Source: Nephromyces sp. MM_2019 (lineage: Eukaryota > Apicomplexa > Aconoidasida > Nephromycida). Taken from it: a stretch of 64,000 bases of DNA. Shown here piece by piece: positions 1 to 15,900 of this stretch. The DNA is taken from NCBI GenBank assembly GCA_015657535.1, contig JADHZB010002148.1:62001-126000 (forward strand). Reading direction: 5' to 3'. How positions within the stretch are numbered: the first letter of the stretch is position 1; each line of letters opens with the position of its first letter. The notes beneath the pieces are model-generated. The model was not told where the DNA came from. It saw only the letters and a program-made list of their open reading frames with translations, and did not search any database. The translations under genes were made by a program, and so were the position numbers.

Positions 1-965
1 AGCCATATAGGAAGGTGTTCCACAAAAAGTTTTCGCTTTAGCTAAAGTATTGTTTAGACTTTTAGATAATCCAAAATCCCCTAATCTTATTTGATTTTTT
101 GAGTCTAGAAAAATATTTGCTGACTTCACATCTGTTGTAAAATTTGTCTCTTAAAAGTCTTGTTAATTAAAATTTATTCTCTCACCTCGGTGAAGCAATT
201 TGTTTTTGTGCAAATAGTGTAATCCCATTGAAAGTTGAGTTAGCCACCTCTTAAGTGCTGCCTCAGAAAATGCGGTTCTACTCATTTGAAACCTTTTTAT
301 CTTGTTTTGTAAGTCCCCTCCTTATATAGGTAAAATCGTGAAATCAAATTCAGGAGCAAAATTTTCAAATTAAAACTAGTCAATTGATTACATCAGCATT
401 GAAAAATTTAGTTTATTCATGGCTAGCAACAATCACAAGTTAGGAATTTCATCAATTGGGTTATACTAACATCAGCAGCTAACTACATAAACTTGTGTAA
501 GCTTAGAGAGGAATCATGACTAATAAAAATGAAACATACCACTGCAATATTCCATTACAATACAAAAGCTGTCCTGGTGGATAAATGCCTCTTTGTAATT
601 CACTAAAAACGGGTGATCTGAAACTTTAGCCATGTTCTGTTAAGAATTTAAATTTTTTTATTTCGAGAAATAGTACAATTTCTGGCAGATGTTATCACCT
701 TAACTTCATTGATCAGTTCGCTTTTATTGAAGTTTGGGATGTCTTTAACAATGATTTTTTTCAATATAAGCCTAAAGAAATAATTTAATATGAATACATT
801 TTCATTTATATAAGTAATACACTTGAGACTATAAATTTTTATTTTGCGTTATTCTCCTTCAAATTACTCGTTGCCTTTAGGATCCTGGACTAAAAAAGCG
901 GTCCCAAAACTACCTCTACCCACGGGTTTTACGCATTTATAGGATCCTAAAGTAACTGGTGCCAT
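1..965 (-). CDS. NIMA-related (NEK-type) protein kinase, N-terminal part, cut by window edge
   Basis: Ser/Thr kinase rebuilt from six short exons on the minus strand, starting at the ATG at 963-965 (MAPVTLGSYKCV). The glycine loop GRGSFG lies at residues 16-21. The catalytic lysine is in ILKKIIV, the catalytic loop reads HRDVKSANIFL, and then come DFG in LGDFGLSK and the activation segment FCGTPSYMA, where the window ends. The phrasing of these motifs, especially LGDFGLSK and the FCGTPSY activation segment, is NEK-like. The second intron appears to start at GTGATA after NEVK and to rejoin at NMAKVSDHPF, which restores the expected N-lobe spacing. All other junctions close in frame with GT-AG. 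The rest of the C-lobe and any tail are outside the window. NEK kinases act in centrosome, spindle or flagellar control; which role applies here cannot be told. Confidence 0.9.
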
Positions 966-2001
966 TTTTAATGAAGACTTTTGTTTTGCTTATAATATAT
1001 GAATGAAGAAATGATATTTTTTTGTTGTTAAGTTATGACAGTTTTTTATAGAAACAAGATAAAAAGTAGCATTAAATTCTTTATAAATTTCTCATCTCGA
1101 CTTAATTCAGATAGTAAGTTAAAGATGTTTATTGATAATAAATTTCATACCAAATTAAATCTAATGTCAAAGTATTAAAACTTGAATTGTCTTTTAGGTG
1201 ATTAATTTAAGATAATTAATTCTGTTTTTACTATTGCCACAAATAAGAATTGTTATGTACCACATTTGAAATTTTGCCTTAACTTTGAAGTCCTGGATCA
1301 AATCATTTATATAAAAATGCAATGTTTTTATGTTTAGATACTCTCTTTATGTGACTTCATGTCTTTTGGATTGGTTTTGTGGAAAATAGCTGTTATCTGT
1401 GGTTCTTCTCAATTTATCAGAAAGCTTTCTATCAACTCAGCAAACTAATTAATCTTAAACTTTGTTATGAAGCTTTAACCTAGCTCAGCAGACAATAACT
1501 TTCAATTTTCTTTACCAACCACTTTATTTATTCTTTAATAAACTTGAAGTCTTGGATTTTGGAAATCCAAGAGCATTAGAAATAAGGTTTTAAATTTCAT
1601 TAAATAATTAATAATTGGCTTTTTATATCGATTCATTTTTAAAGCTTAGAAAATAAATTTGTTCTGTCTTATGTCGGGAAGCATTTTTTAACAATTTCGT
1701 AAAAAGAGTAATTAATATTCAGAATCAATATGCCATAGATTCATCATACATGTTAAAAGTTTATAAATTATAATTTTTGGAATTTGTTTATAAAACATTG
1801 TTCTTAGTTATTAGTTGGAGTTAACAGGTTAATAATTAAGGAATGTTTCTCTAAAGTTGGTGCAATTGAGCTTTAACTAGGATCAGGAGTAGTAATATCC
1901 ATTTGTGGATACGAGTTGCTCTATAGTAAGTATCCAAGATTACGTTTCGTAATTATACATTTTATTTCGAAACACTTGTAAAATAAAAAAAGTAGTATGA
2001 T
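966..2001. other. Intergenic, 1.0 kb
   Basis: This lies between the NEK start and the RPT2 stop, both minus-strand genes, so it holds the NEK 5' flank and the RPT2 3' flank. It is AT-rich with frequent stops in all frames. I see no gene, RNA or repeat. Confidence 0.6.
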
Positions 2002-4365
<2,364 letters not shown>

Positions 4366-6166
4366 GTTCAACTCAGAGAAAGTAAAAGTTTAAAACAAGT
4401 GGTTTTATTATAATGTAGATAAGATCTAAGGGAAGTGGAATTAAGGGAATTATGTAGAGGCAAATTAAGTTTCAGAGTAAGCAAGTGTAAAAAAGGCAGC
4501 GATATAAACAAGGTGAGTAAGGTGTTTAGCCGAGCTTCATATGGGGGGAGAAAAATGGTTAAGATGATTCTCTATAAATTAAAAAAGTAAGGGTTTCAAG
4601 GAAATCGGATTAAAGATTGTTTTTAAAGCACACATCACAATGAATCTTTTGAAATTGGATCTATTTTGATAAAAAGTAAGCTGATCAGTTTTGTTAAATT
4701 CGGTAACATAATAATCAAAATGATATTTTTGCCTTAAATATTTATAAAAGCTGGGCTATTGCTTAAAATTAGGGATTTGTGTTTTTATTTGTTGCTTCGC
4801 AAGTTGCTTACGTATAATAGACTGACTATTGAGTCAAAAATGTTGAGCCCATTTTGCAAAAACTCAACTCCTATTTATAATAAAAATTAATTTTTCACAG
4901 GGTTATAATATGCTATAGTTCAATCTTATCTGAAAATCAATAGGATTCCTTTCAAGAATCGATTTGGACACGATTAACAGTTTATAAAACTAGACTTGTG
5001 AAACTACAAATGTATAATTGAGAATGCCAAACACAATTTGCTTATTCAGGACATTACATATCTTAAGCTGAGCATAAATGAACAACTATTGACATTATTA
5101 AGCATTGTTCAGTAAAAGCATAAAGTAAACCTATGATAAAAAATTTTATGGGTGAAAAAACTTCACTACCTTGCACTCATTATACAATTGATTAATTGTT
5201 CTCAATTCATTTTATAAGTTATTAAAGAGCCTAAATATTGCTTAGCCTTTTATGTGACTCATTGATAGACAACTTTATTTGAATCAATTACTCCATTTAT
5301 AAATAATTACATGTATCCTTAGGCAGAAACTTCTCACAATCAAGAATTGATTATCAAAGTTCCATCATTTTGGTTTGAATAAAAGCTCAAATTTGTTCAA
5401 TACTAAATCCTGTTCATGCATCCCTTTAAATTTAGATCTTTTATGTGCCATTTTAGCTTGGGTTTTAATTTTGAATCATATAAAAAGTATGAAATTATTG
5501 AAAAGGAGTTATAAAAAACGAAACTAGTAGTAACTATAGCTTTTAAAATTTAATTTAATTTGAGTTTTAAGCTGTGATCAATTTTAATTGCTATCATGGC
5601 TTGTTCTTCAATTTCTTTTGGAAGATATTCGAGCATACGTTGATTTATAGAGTGTTAATTTTAAATTATATCTTAAATTTTTCATATTGGAAGTATTGTT
5701 GTAATATTTTTGAAATTAAGTTATATTTTACACACTTTTTTAAGAAATATGATGACTAAAATTTATTATATATAAATGATAATATTTAAAAAGCTTGAGA
5801 TTGTTATGATTTATATGCTGGCTATGTATAAATTTTATTAACATAGTAAAAAATATTTTTAATCAATAAGTGATAGATATATCCTGAGGCATGAGCATGA
5901 TGCCAGCCTCTATAGCTTGACTTTTGCATATTTCAAATTTGAAGCTAATTTAAGTTAAAAAGCTTAATATTTTTTAAAGTTTTTATATATTTAGATACAA
6001 AAAAATGTTATGATTTATCTTTTTGCCTTTTGTTAGGAGGGCTGTGGATTACAGCGTAGTGTAAAGGCTTTTGGGTTACTTATCATTGGTCATAAGAAAT
6101 GGTGCATGTTATACATTTTATAAATTGTTGAAAATTATTTAAATATAGGAATGGTGGAGTTGGGAA
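4366..6166. other. Intergenic, 1.8 kb
   Basis: RPT2 5' flank followed by the DGK 3' flank. It is AT-rich with only short open frames. A 61-codon open frame at 5574-5759 is composed of AT-rich codons and has no family features. I see no RNA gene or repeat. Confidence 0.55.
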
Positions 6167-8407
6167 TTAATATGAACTTGAAATGCCATCAAGTTGTGCT
6201 TCGGTGCTAGGTTGCATTACAGAAATTCTTTGAGAAAACGATATAGTAATCTGGTTTGGTTGTGACATACGAAAAAATTCTCCATCCACCTGAAACAAAG
6301 TTAAATGTAAAACCTCGTGATAATTTCAGTAACAGCTTTTCGCCTTGAACAATTTATAAAGATTTTATCCATTACTTGGAAGTAAACTGAAGTTTTAGGG
6401 TCAATTTTTACAAATTTTATATTCCAAGGGCCTGTTCCTTGACAAATGCGCCTGCCTAAGCCTTTAAATACCTAATGAAAATATATTCTGAATTGTCGGT
6501 TAGAAGATATTTAAAAAAATATATAGGCTTACAAATTCAAGTCCCAGGTCTGAGGTTTTAGAAAAAGTTGAGAATTCCAACTTTCCATCACCCGTAACTT
6601 GTGGGAGGCTGATCAAGTTTTGTCTTCGCTGAAATTAATAAAAATACAAAAATCTTTACGTTATCCATGGGATTGTCATTAAATATTTTAATAATTTCTT
6701 TTTCATTATTGATATTGAAGTATATTTTTGATTAAAATCTCACATGAGTAGATTTGTCTGGGAAAATAAGTCCGACTTTTTTGCTGGTAGACCAAATATC
6801 ATTTCCAGCACTGAAACTGGGTATATTTATTGCAGCTAAGGAGATTGCCCCTGAATAATCAATTAATTTCATGAGGCTACCCTGTTTTCACGCTTGTTTA
6901 GCTTACTTTTCAAATTAGGTGATTGATGGGATCTAGAAAATACAACTTCGTCTATGAAAACATTTTTGTTTGTAATGCAAAAAATAGAAGAATAAAAATT
7001 GAATAAATCACCTCTCTCTTTCATTTCTTCACAAATATGGTCAATTCTAACAGTTTTTTTGAAAATGCTTTTGAAACCTTCTATAGCATATTGCTATATA
7101 TAGATAGGATTGATAAATGGTCATTATTATATTTTAATTCTGTTTTGTTAATTTCATTGTTATATTATCATTAGCTTACTTACAAATTTGTTCAAATTTT
7201 TGCTTTTCTTTCTATTCCTTTCCATTCCTCTACCTATTCTGGATTCAATACCAATTGAGAAGTAATTACTCATTAGCAATGTAAGCTTTGTTGCGTTCTT
7301 AGTGTTATCAGCAACATCCATTACAGTGTGCTGTAAAGATAAGTGAATGCCTAAATTAAAGATATAATATAATCTAAATTAAATTTTCAACCTTTTGTTT
7401 TGATTTTGAGTCGATTTTAGAGAAGTAGCCACCTTCTTCAAGCTCGACTTTAATGTCCCATAGATCATGCTGGCGGACTTCTGCTTTCAATGCAATAGAA
7501 ATTGCTCGCCTAAGGCTATAAGATAAATTAAATTCAGTTGTGTTGTCCAGAAAATTCCAGGGAAAGGCTTACTCTTTTAGTGAGTTCTTAAAAAAATTAG
7601 TAAAATTGAAACTCTTCCACCCAAAAGCATTTGCAAAATCATTACCTAAAGGATAAAACAACAGATATTAGCTATGAGGTTGGGATTAATAGTCTAGTAC
7701 TCCACTTTTGTTGGTTCTACCTGTTCCACAGGGTATCACTCCAATAGATATATCTCTCAAATCTATGTCGTGTTTTTTAAGTTCTTCTATGCACCATATT
7801 ATAGTGCCATCACCACCTATGCAAATGATCTTGAATTGCTTACATAATTCAAAAACTTGTTTCTCATGGGTAATTTGGAATTTTCTCTTATTTATAGTAT
7901 CGGATAGGTAATGAAAAAATCTTTTATTTCCACTTGGACCTTCTTGAATGTTGCATACTACTATTTCAATAGGTTCTGGGTTGGAAATACTCATCCTGTT
8001 TACTCCAGCCTTGTTAGCAAAAATTTATATACGCATTGTCATATAGTTTTAAGAATTAAGTTTCAAATTAATTTTAAATTATAGTAAACATATAAGAATG
8101 ATTGTTGTTGAATTGCTTCAAAGGGGGGATAGTTACTATATAAATTAAGGTGAAGCTCAATCTACTTATGAATATGCTAAGATAAGTTGTGTAATGTAGT
8201 TGTAGTATATATTCATGGTGAAAGAATTTGATGTTTAGGGGATCATCATCAAATGTCTAGTAGTTATACCTCTAGTAATTGTTGGCCAACGTTACTACCT
8301 GAAAATGGATTCACACAGAAAAATATAAAATATCTCCTAATCTTTTCGTCTTCCTCCTGTAAAAGAGAAATAGGAAAGGAGGAAGATTCAGAGCTAGTTT
8401 CCAACAT
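6167..8407 (-). CDS. Diacylglycerol kinase (catalytic plus accessory domain)
   Basis: Phosphorylates diacylglycerol to phosphatidic acid, a lipid signal tied to microneme secretion and egress in apicomplexans. The catalytic domain starts in an exon beginning at the ATG at 8405-8407, with VNPFSGSNVGQQLLE (DAGK VNP-SG motif). A GTATAA donor joins this in frame to the next exon, which begins AGVNRMSISNPEP. The nucleotide loop GGDGTIIWCIEEL and IGVIPCGTGNDFANAFGW follow, the second split by an intron inside GTGND. The accessory domain shows NYFSIGIESRIGRGM, INIPSFSAGNDIW and VDGEFFRMSQP (the family VDGE motif), and the stop is at 6167-6169. No C1, PH or membrane segment is visible, so this is a short DGK. 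The short exon at 8.27-8.41 kb is easily missed; an even earlier exon cannot be excluded. Confidence 0.88.
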
Positions 8408-9302
8408 CTATTTGAGGGATCTATGGGTTTGAGTTCGGAGTATAATTTAAAGGCTGTCAATTTTTATCTCAATGGACAGCCCATGCTTCAGCTTTTCTGA
8501 TGTCATTAATAGTGTTAAGTCCACATTGAACTAAAATTTGTTTTTAGAAGATTTATGTATTCCTTAGGCAAAGAGTGCGTTTCATATCCAAGTAGTCTAA
8601 GTTATAACAAAACTTGGCTTTATTGTTGTGAGCTCAAGCCAATTTTCCTTAATATTTCATTTTCATATTTTTCAATTAGGTGAAAAATTATAGCACTAGC
8701 TAGCTTTTAGATTATTATTTTTTATAAGCTTTCTACCTTAAAACTTATCAAAACATAAAAGAGTGTTCTACTAAAGGATTTAAGGCTTTAATTGTTTTAT
8801 TTAGAAATATATGTTAATAGATATATATCTTGATATTCATGTTGAAAATTATATCTGTAAACAGAATTAATTAGGACAAAATCATGCAAACAAAACAATT
8901 CCATAAGATTAAAGGTATATTTTAATTATTTAAAAAATCAATTATGAAAATTGTTGGTATTTATATTTTAATAATTTAGTTAAATATAAACGCAATTAGC
9001 CTGTTAAAGATATTCTTCGCAACTAATTTGAACTGCATCGATAGTATAATTATGAAATCGGTGAGATAATTTCTAATTGATTGGTTTTTTTCAATCAAAA
9101 TTCAATTTTAGCTACTCCTGCTGCAGTATCACTGAGTTTACAACGTTTTAGGTAAAATTAAAATTGTATTTTTTCGATATCTTTTGCGTCTCTAGATTTT
9201 ATTTCATTTGCTTAACTTAAACAAGGAAAATGGGGCCTAGGTTCTTTCCTAAGCCAAAAAAAAATATATTAAGCTAAAACAAAGTTCGGAAATAGTGTTA
9301 TG
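8408..9302. other. Intergenic, 0.9 kb
   Basis: Between the DGK start and the kinesin stop, both on the minus strand. It is AT-rich. A 20-codon open stretch near 8463-8525 (minus) looks coding-like, but it has no clear splice connection to DGK, so I leave it unassigned. Confidence 0.5.
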
Positions 9303-12296
9303 TTACAAATTGTTGCCGGTAAGTTCGCTATACTTTATAAACCACTGCTCTTTTAATTCATCCCACTCAGCTAAAGATTCGACTATCTAAAAATTTATAA
9401 GTAAAGCATTTCAAAACTCAAATATACATGCATATTAAAACTACCTTTAAATCCTCATTCGGTATGAAGTCTTCAATAATCTTTATCTTGAGCTTAATTT
9501 CTTTTTCTAAACTAGATATCTTATCTAAGTTCTCGCTATTTTGCTTTGAAACGTGAGAAAAACATGTCTGATATCTATCTCCCATGCTTTTACAAGAAAA
9601 ACTATGAAGTGTGCTGGATAATTTTTTATTTAAAGATTCAATAAGAATTTCCTGCTCCATGTTTTTTTTCTCGAGCAATTCTGTCTTTTTAATATAAGAA
9701 GCAAGCTCTTCTGAATAAATACCAACGCCTAACGGCTTGAGTTCTTTATCTAGAATGTCTTCAAATATATATATTGCTTTTTAAGACTTGTTTATTTCAA
9801 AGTATAAAGGACTGATAACTTGAGATTTATTTATTTTAAGATAAATTAAATTTATCATATTAGGATTTCTCCACTATTATATAAATTGGATGGATCATAT
9901 CTTAAGATGAACATCAATCAGTCATATTTCTTAACCATTTTTACAAGTTTTTGGGCAAGCTATGGCTTCTGTTTGGCTACGTTTAAGTATCATCTGAACC
10001 ATAGCTTTTCCATGTAAAACTTCAGACTCTATTGAAATTATTTTGTTCAATACCGATTTATACTCCTGGTGAATAAAACCTATGGAATTACTAGTCTTTA
10101 GTTATATAAGTATTACTACTCTACCAACGTTTGTAATAGATTCTTGTGACTCTAACTTTTCTTTCAAATTACTTATTGATACATTTATTCTTGCATGGTC
10201 ATCATCGAGAGTCTGTCAGCTCAGATTAAACGAAATAAAATCTCAGTTTTTTAAAATAAGTCAAAATTATCACTTGTATCCTTGATCGATAGATTTCGCC
10301 TACACAATCAGCTGTAATTTAAGCCATTTTATTATAGAAAATTTTCTTGCAAATAACATAAGAAATATTTGGTATTCACTTGCAAGTTGATTTTTGAGCT
10401 TCAAAATCTGCTCTTCATATTGACCTATGAGTGTTGGGCCCTCATTTTCATTAATCTTGGGGGTATTTTTTATCAATTTCATCCTAGAGGCATATCTCAG
10501 TGTGCTCATTGTTTCATTGAAATTGGTTTTGGTAGGTGATATCGTAGCTATAAACAAAGTCCTAGAATTTCCACCAATGGAATCCTGTTCTCAAATTATA
10601 AAAAGGGTGATTGTTAATAGGAATAAAAATTTTGAGTTGTATTCAAATTTATTCAAATACTAGCTAACCTGAAGAAGTTTTGTTAAGTTTGACTCTCTGT
10701 AAGGTATATGATTATAACTATGCTTGGTCAAGCAGTTTATAACTTTACCCAAAGTTGTTAAAGATAAATTTATTTTTTTTGTTTCCGAGAATTGGATCTC
10801 AGTTGGGCAAGTTTCCAAAGTTTGCCTGGATTTGTGACAAATTAATGGAAGTTATAGAATGAATTAGTCCTTTTGTCGCTAAATAAAACCTTAAAATCTG
10901 CTCAATTAAAATAAAAATACCTTTCCGATCCAGCTAGATCAACTATATTAATCTTGCTAGTCCTAATTATTCTCGATCCATTTTCATTTTCCTGAGTATA
11001 CAAACTCTAAGTGGTTGTTTGTAAAAGTTGATAAATTGAATTACCTGGAAAGATTCAATCGAAATTATAATGATTGCATGTGATCTTTGTTGGATTAGTG
11101 GAGAAGGTTTTGAAAATTATTTCAAAAATTAAAATTTTGGTAATACCTGCTAGAAGATACATTGTAAGATGTGCTTGCGGTTTTACGAAAATTTAGTCCT
11201 TTTCTCTGATTTTAAATGATTTTTGGAAGTTATACATTTTGTACGAACTTCTTAGAAAAGAAGCTACACTATAAAATAAATAATTCGCATACCAATAGCT
11301 CCATAGCTTCTTCCCAATTATTAATTTTATAAGTTGATAAGTCTTGCACCTCCCAGTTTTTCAGCTTTATGTTTTCCTTCAAATTTAATTTGTAATTGAT
11401 GTCATTATTTAGCAAATCCTTTATCTGTGAATTTTAGCTATACTCAATAGTTTTTAAAGAATTGATTTCTTTGTTATATCCTACTTCCTCATTATAGATT
11501 TCGATAAAGCTCATTCTTATTAAATAGCTCTAAGAAACACTTGAGCTCATTTGAACAAAAATTGATTAACTTTTATTATTTTAGAGTAAATTTCCCTCAC
11601 GATATTTTCACTGATCCCAACTCTATTGAATAAGGACTTGATAGTTAGTGGAATTATTCCTTCTAAACAATTGCTCATTTGAAAAATGATTTTAGGTAAC
11701 GCTTATAAAGACTATTTAATATCGAGCTAGATTAACTAGATTTTCTAACCAAACTCGTTAGAGCTTCCCATAATTGTATGAGTTTTGCCAGACCCAGTCT
11801 GTCCATAGGCAAGTATAGTGGCTAATTATTTATAAATATTACTATTAATTAGCTTAGACTTGTTTATAGTTTCTAATTGTAACACACTATTTATTCCAAT
11901 GATTGAATTGTGAATTAAGCCTTCAACGTCAGATGTAAATATTTCGCTGGTCTTTTTTCTGTGTAAATCAGTAATTGTCGATTGAATTTTAATTCAATTC
12001 ATATACAACAATTTACCCTGAATTAAAGACTGAGTCAAACTTAAAACTTCGAACCTTATCTTCTGTTTTAGCGCCATCATTCTGGATTATGCAGCTTGAA
12101 GTTTCATGATTGCATTCCACGACTGATAAGGAGCCGGATAATTTTTCTTTATCACTGATTGGTCTACATCTAATATTAATTCGTATTAAAAATAATAGAC
12201 ATAGCTAACATTTCCTGAAAAGAGTTAAGGTTTGAAAGGCACCAACCTTATGACAACTTTGATATTTTCATGCTTTGCTGAAGTAGGAGTTTCCAT
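9303..12296 (-). CDS. Kinesin motor protein, kinesin-2-like
   Basis: Plus-end-directed microtubule motor built from many short exons, starting at [17 protein letters not shown] (ATG at 12294-12296). Motor landmarks occur in order: beta-1 KVVIRCRP, P-loop [23 protein letters not shown], switch I NVSSSRSHAI (formed across an intron), switch [38 protein letters not shown], and neck [21 protein letters not shown] coiled coil follows. Near the C-terminus is [18 protein letters not shown], which closely resembles the KIF3-type segment that reads about LKLKHLIIENFIP in animal kinesin-2. The stop is at 9303-9305. Subfamily assignment rests on the PKINEN neck and the FIP tail element. Kinesin-2 normally drives intraflagellar transport. 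Some exons between 10.9 and 12.2 kb and in the tail are only roughly placed. Confidence 0.88.
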
Positions 12297-12994
12297 TTTA
12301 AAGTACATAACTCAAGCAATCAAGCTCATAAGCTAAGAGGTTTTGGGTCACTTAAGTATAATTATAAGATCTTACATACACAGATTTTAGACAGCTGAGA
12401 TCAAAAAGTTGTTCTTTCGACAATCGGTTATAATATCAAGGAACATCTAAAATTTGGAACAATTGAGAAGTGTATATAGCCAATTTTATAAAAAATTCAT
12501 CTATTGTTCGTAAACTCTCACTTTTATATTGTTTATTATATGACCATTGAGTCAATATATTCTAAAATTGCAACAACTTACAATTGATAAAATTAATATT
12601 TAAAAAGATTAATTGATCTATGTGGGCTATTTAAATTATAGTGAGATTAAATATATAAACTTCCAAATCAAAGCAATTGAAAATGTGATACCTATATGTA
12701 TGGTGTTATAGTATCTTTCTGTGAGTAATAGTATAAAGTTTACTAAAGACATTAGAAACTATGGCTTCAAAATTGGAGATGTTTCTGTATCGCTGAAACA
12801 AAAAAAATTATTATAAATTTTAGGTTAAATAAGAAATGAGCTCCAAATTATTTTTATGCAAATATTCTTTTATATATGATTTTTTTTTTGAAAATTTAAA
12901 GATTTTTGGGTTTAATAATAAATAAAATCTTTAAAATGAGGTTTTTTATTTAAAAATACGTTATTACATATTCAATTTCAAAATAAATAAGCTT
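12297..12994. other. Intergenic, 0.7 kb
   Basis: Kinesin 5' flank and URB1 3' flank. It has AT-rich runs and no open frame or structure that I can support. Confidence 0.55.
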
Positions 12995-15900
12995 TTACTT
13001 ATTAAGATTTAATTTTTCCCTGATGTAATCAAAATATTTCGGTATGTAGCTTGAAAAAGTTAAGCTTTGGTCATGAAGAAGTTGAGTTTGCCAGATCTCC
13101 ATTAGTCTCAATCCTAATATATTTAGATACAAAGTGTCACGAAAATTGTTTTCGGGAGAAAATTCTTCACTAAAATTATCCTTGGAAATTAAATTAGTCT
13201 CAATTTGATTCTTATGAGCTTTAAATTCTGTCATGGATGCCGCTTTTAGTGTATTAGGCTCTAGAATTAGAAAAGCCTTTTCTAGAATCTTAAATTGAAG
13301 CGACTTCTCATCTATAATTTTTTCAGGATTATTTACAAGGTAATACTGGAACACAAACAATTCAAGGAGGTATAATAAATCATTTGTTAGGTTGGATAAA
13401 TCTCTGGATAGACTTTTAATGTAACATATTGATGTATATATGCCAGAATTAACTTTATTAGCTGTCTGGTTAGTTAAATTTCCATCATTATTATTAGTTC
13501 TGGTTAACAAAAATGTGTTGCCAAGATAATTTAAAAAACTGCATAATTGCCAAATGACAGAAAATGTATGTGATAAAAGTGTGCCAAAGTTACTATAGAA
13601 GTCATCTACTTTGTTAGTAGTGATTGTGTTAGCTACGATTGAATTACAAAGCTTAAATTGGTTGATTGGATCAACTTTTTTATCTGAGACATGAGAAAGC
13701 TTTCGGAATATTTTTCTTAAATGTAAAAGTGCTGTTGGTCCAATATGGGCCCCAAATAATATATATAATGAACGCAGTATATTGCTAATGATATTTATTA
13801 AATCATGAAACTTATCCACTGTAATCATAATTGGGAGATTGCACTTTGGTAGGGTTGCATTAAATAGTGTGTGTCCATCTGAGCATTTATTTACATTAGA
13901 TTTGGTTTCAATATCAGTATTAAGTTGAAAGTGATCGGAGACTAATAAATCAAAATTTGTTTTATTTTGATAAATTTCATTAAAATGCTCGCTACTCATC
14001 TTTATCAGGGATTGGAAGTGAGAAGAGGTAAGTTTATAGTCTATTTCATGGCATTTTAATAAAAATTTTGTTAGATGCTGTTTGTGAATATGAATTTGAT
14101 CGAAAACTTGCTCTATTGTAATGGATTGTTGTAAATTTACAGTATTCCATTGATCGTAAAGGCCAAGTGAAGCTGTGAAACACCTGGCCAAAGCATGATA
14201 AATAATTGTGGAATTTAATTTCTCAGTTTTTTCACTTATGATATCATCAAATGACCACAGGCCAGTAAGTATAGAATATGGATATATGTAAGAAAGCATT
14301 AAGTTATAGATAATTTTGCAAAAGCTCTGAATAAGATTTAGGTCGTATCGTTCCTTAGAAAGTATGAAATTTTCATCATATTTCCTATCAAGTGCTAAGG
14401 TAACATCGTTAATTTGATCAAATAGCGGTTTTGAAGATTTTAAGTCTCTAAGAGAATCTAGATGAGGCAATTGTTTCTCTATCCATTCCAAAAGGTTGTT
14501 ATTCAATAGTAACTGTCTCGCTACTAGGAAACTATCTGGGAGAATAATGTGTTTTTTATCCTAAGAAATGTTTGTAAAGTTAATCGATGACATTTAGATT
14601 TTATATGAAATGAAAAATTAATTATAAAATGGTGTGATTTAAACATCTTATACCTTTATAAATTGGACAAAATTGATAAAAAGCCTGTCCAAATTTGATG
14701 TAGAATTTAAAATTATTTGTATTATTTGGGAGCGTTCAAACTTTTCATTTTGAGAGTTTGATTTTGTCATGCTTAGCAAATGGGGGAAAACATATCTTCT
14801 CCTGTAGGCTTGCATTGTCTGAGATAATTCTATTGAATCATTGTGCTCTGTACAATGCACTGGGCAGGATATTAATTTGCTCGTATTCTTCAAAACCTGA
14901 TTTGATAAAACAGGAATTTGTTGAAAGTACTTGAAAGACTATTGCAAATACTACCTCAAGAAGCCATTTTCTTTCTATTTGGAATGATTCTGATCTCGTT
15001 GACTGAATTAAATTATAAAATAAGGGGATGTCACATGGATCCAGATTTGGCCTGGATAAGACAAATCTGTTGATTAGGGGAAAAAGAGGGCTCTCACTCC
15101 GGAATATTATAGGGATAAATGACGCCACAAATAGGTTAATAGGTGCTGATAAAGGCTATAAATTAAAATAAATTTAAAAGTTATTAGAATAAAAGTAAAA
15201 CATAATATCTACTGATGAAAGTAATATTGTTAAAATTGAAGTGGTTTTATTATACTGAATTAGTTAAATTACAAAATAAAGTACTAAGTGAGTTAACCTG
15301 CTGTTTAATGTTATTCATAGATGATAAGGTATTCCCAAAAGATTTCAAAATGGTGTATAAGAAAGGCAATTCCTTAAAGGGAAACCTGAGGTATTTCTTT
15401 GTATCTCTGTGCCTTTTACCTCGGGCTGTGGGCTCAAGAACGTCTAGTTTTGCTTTATAAAAGTGGAATTGTAAAAGGCTTAGGTATAAAGATATGCACT
15501 CAAATGCCATTTCTCGAATTGTAGATGTCTGAAAACGTGAGTATATGGGCATTATGATTATTGTACGCAGGCTGGTGGTGAATATATTTACTTGAGAATT
15601 GAGGCTGATAAGTGTTATTTGCAAGGCTCCACCCAAGGCGAATGACTTTAACCATATACCCTCGCTGTCAATTTCCTTATATTCCGATGAATAAATATCT
15701 ATGAAATTCTTTGACTGAATTTGTCTCTCTGCTTCATGGGTGTCGTAGAAACTGTATACATTAGTTTCTTTATTATCATATAAACATCTCCTCTTGCTTA
15801 ATTGAGTATTTTGGCAGAGATCAATCATTAATTCATGCATTTTCTTATACTTCGAATGTTCATAATCCTGGGTCATCAATTTGAAGTATTCACCACTGAA

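Noticed and set aside
5574..5759. 61-codon plus-strand open frame
   Set aside because: AT-rich codons dominated by Phe, Tyr, Ile and Asn, no family features, and in a flank of minus-strand genes.
5865..5955. 26-codon minus-strand open stretch with a possible acceptor, downstream of DGK
   Set aside because: No DGK donor joins it in phase, and the DGK frame already has its own stop. A 26-codon opening is not rare by chance.
11041..11110. Apparent loss of the kinesin switch I motif (QQRSH in place of SSRSH)
   Set aside because: It disappears when an intron acceptor is placed after ACAAAG; the previous exon then supplies NVSSSR and the motif is intact.
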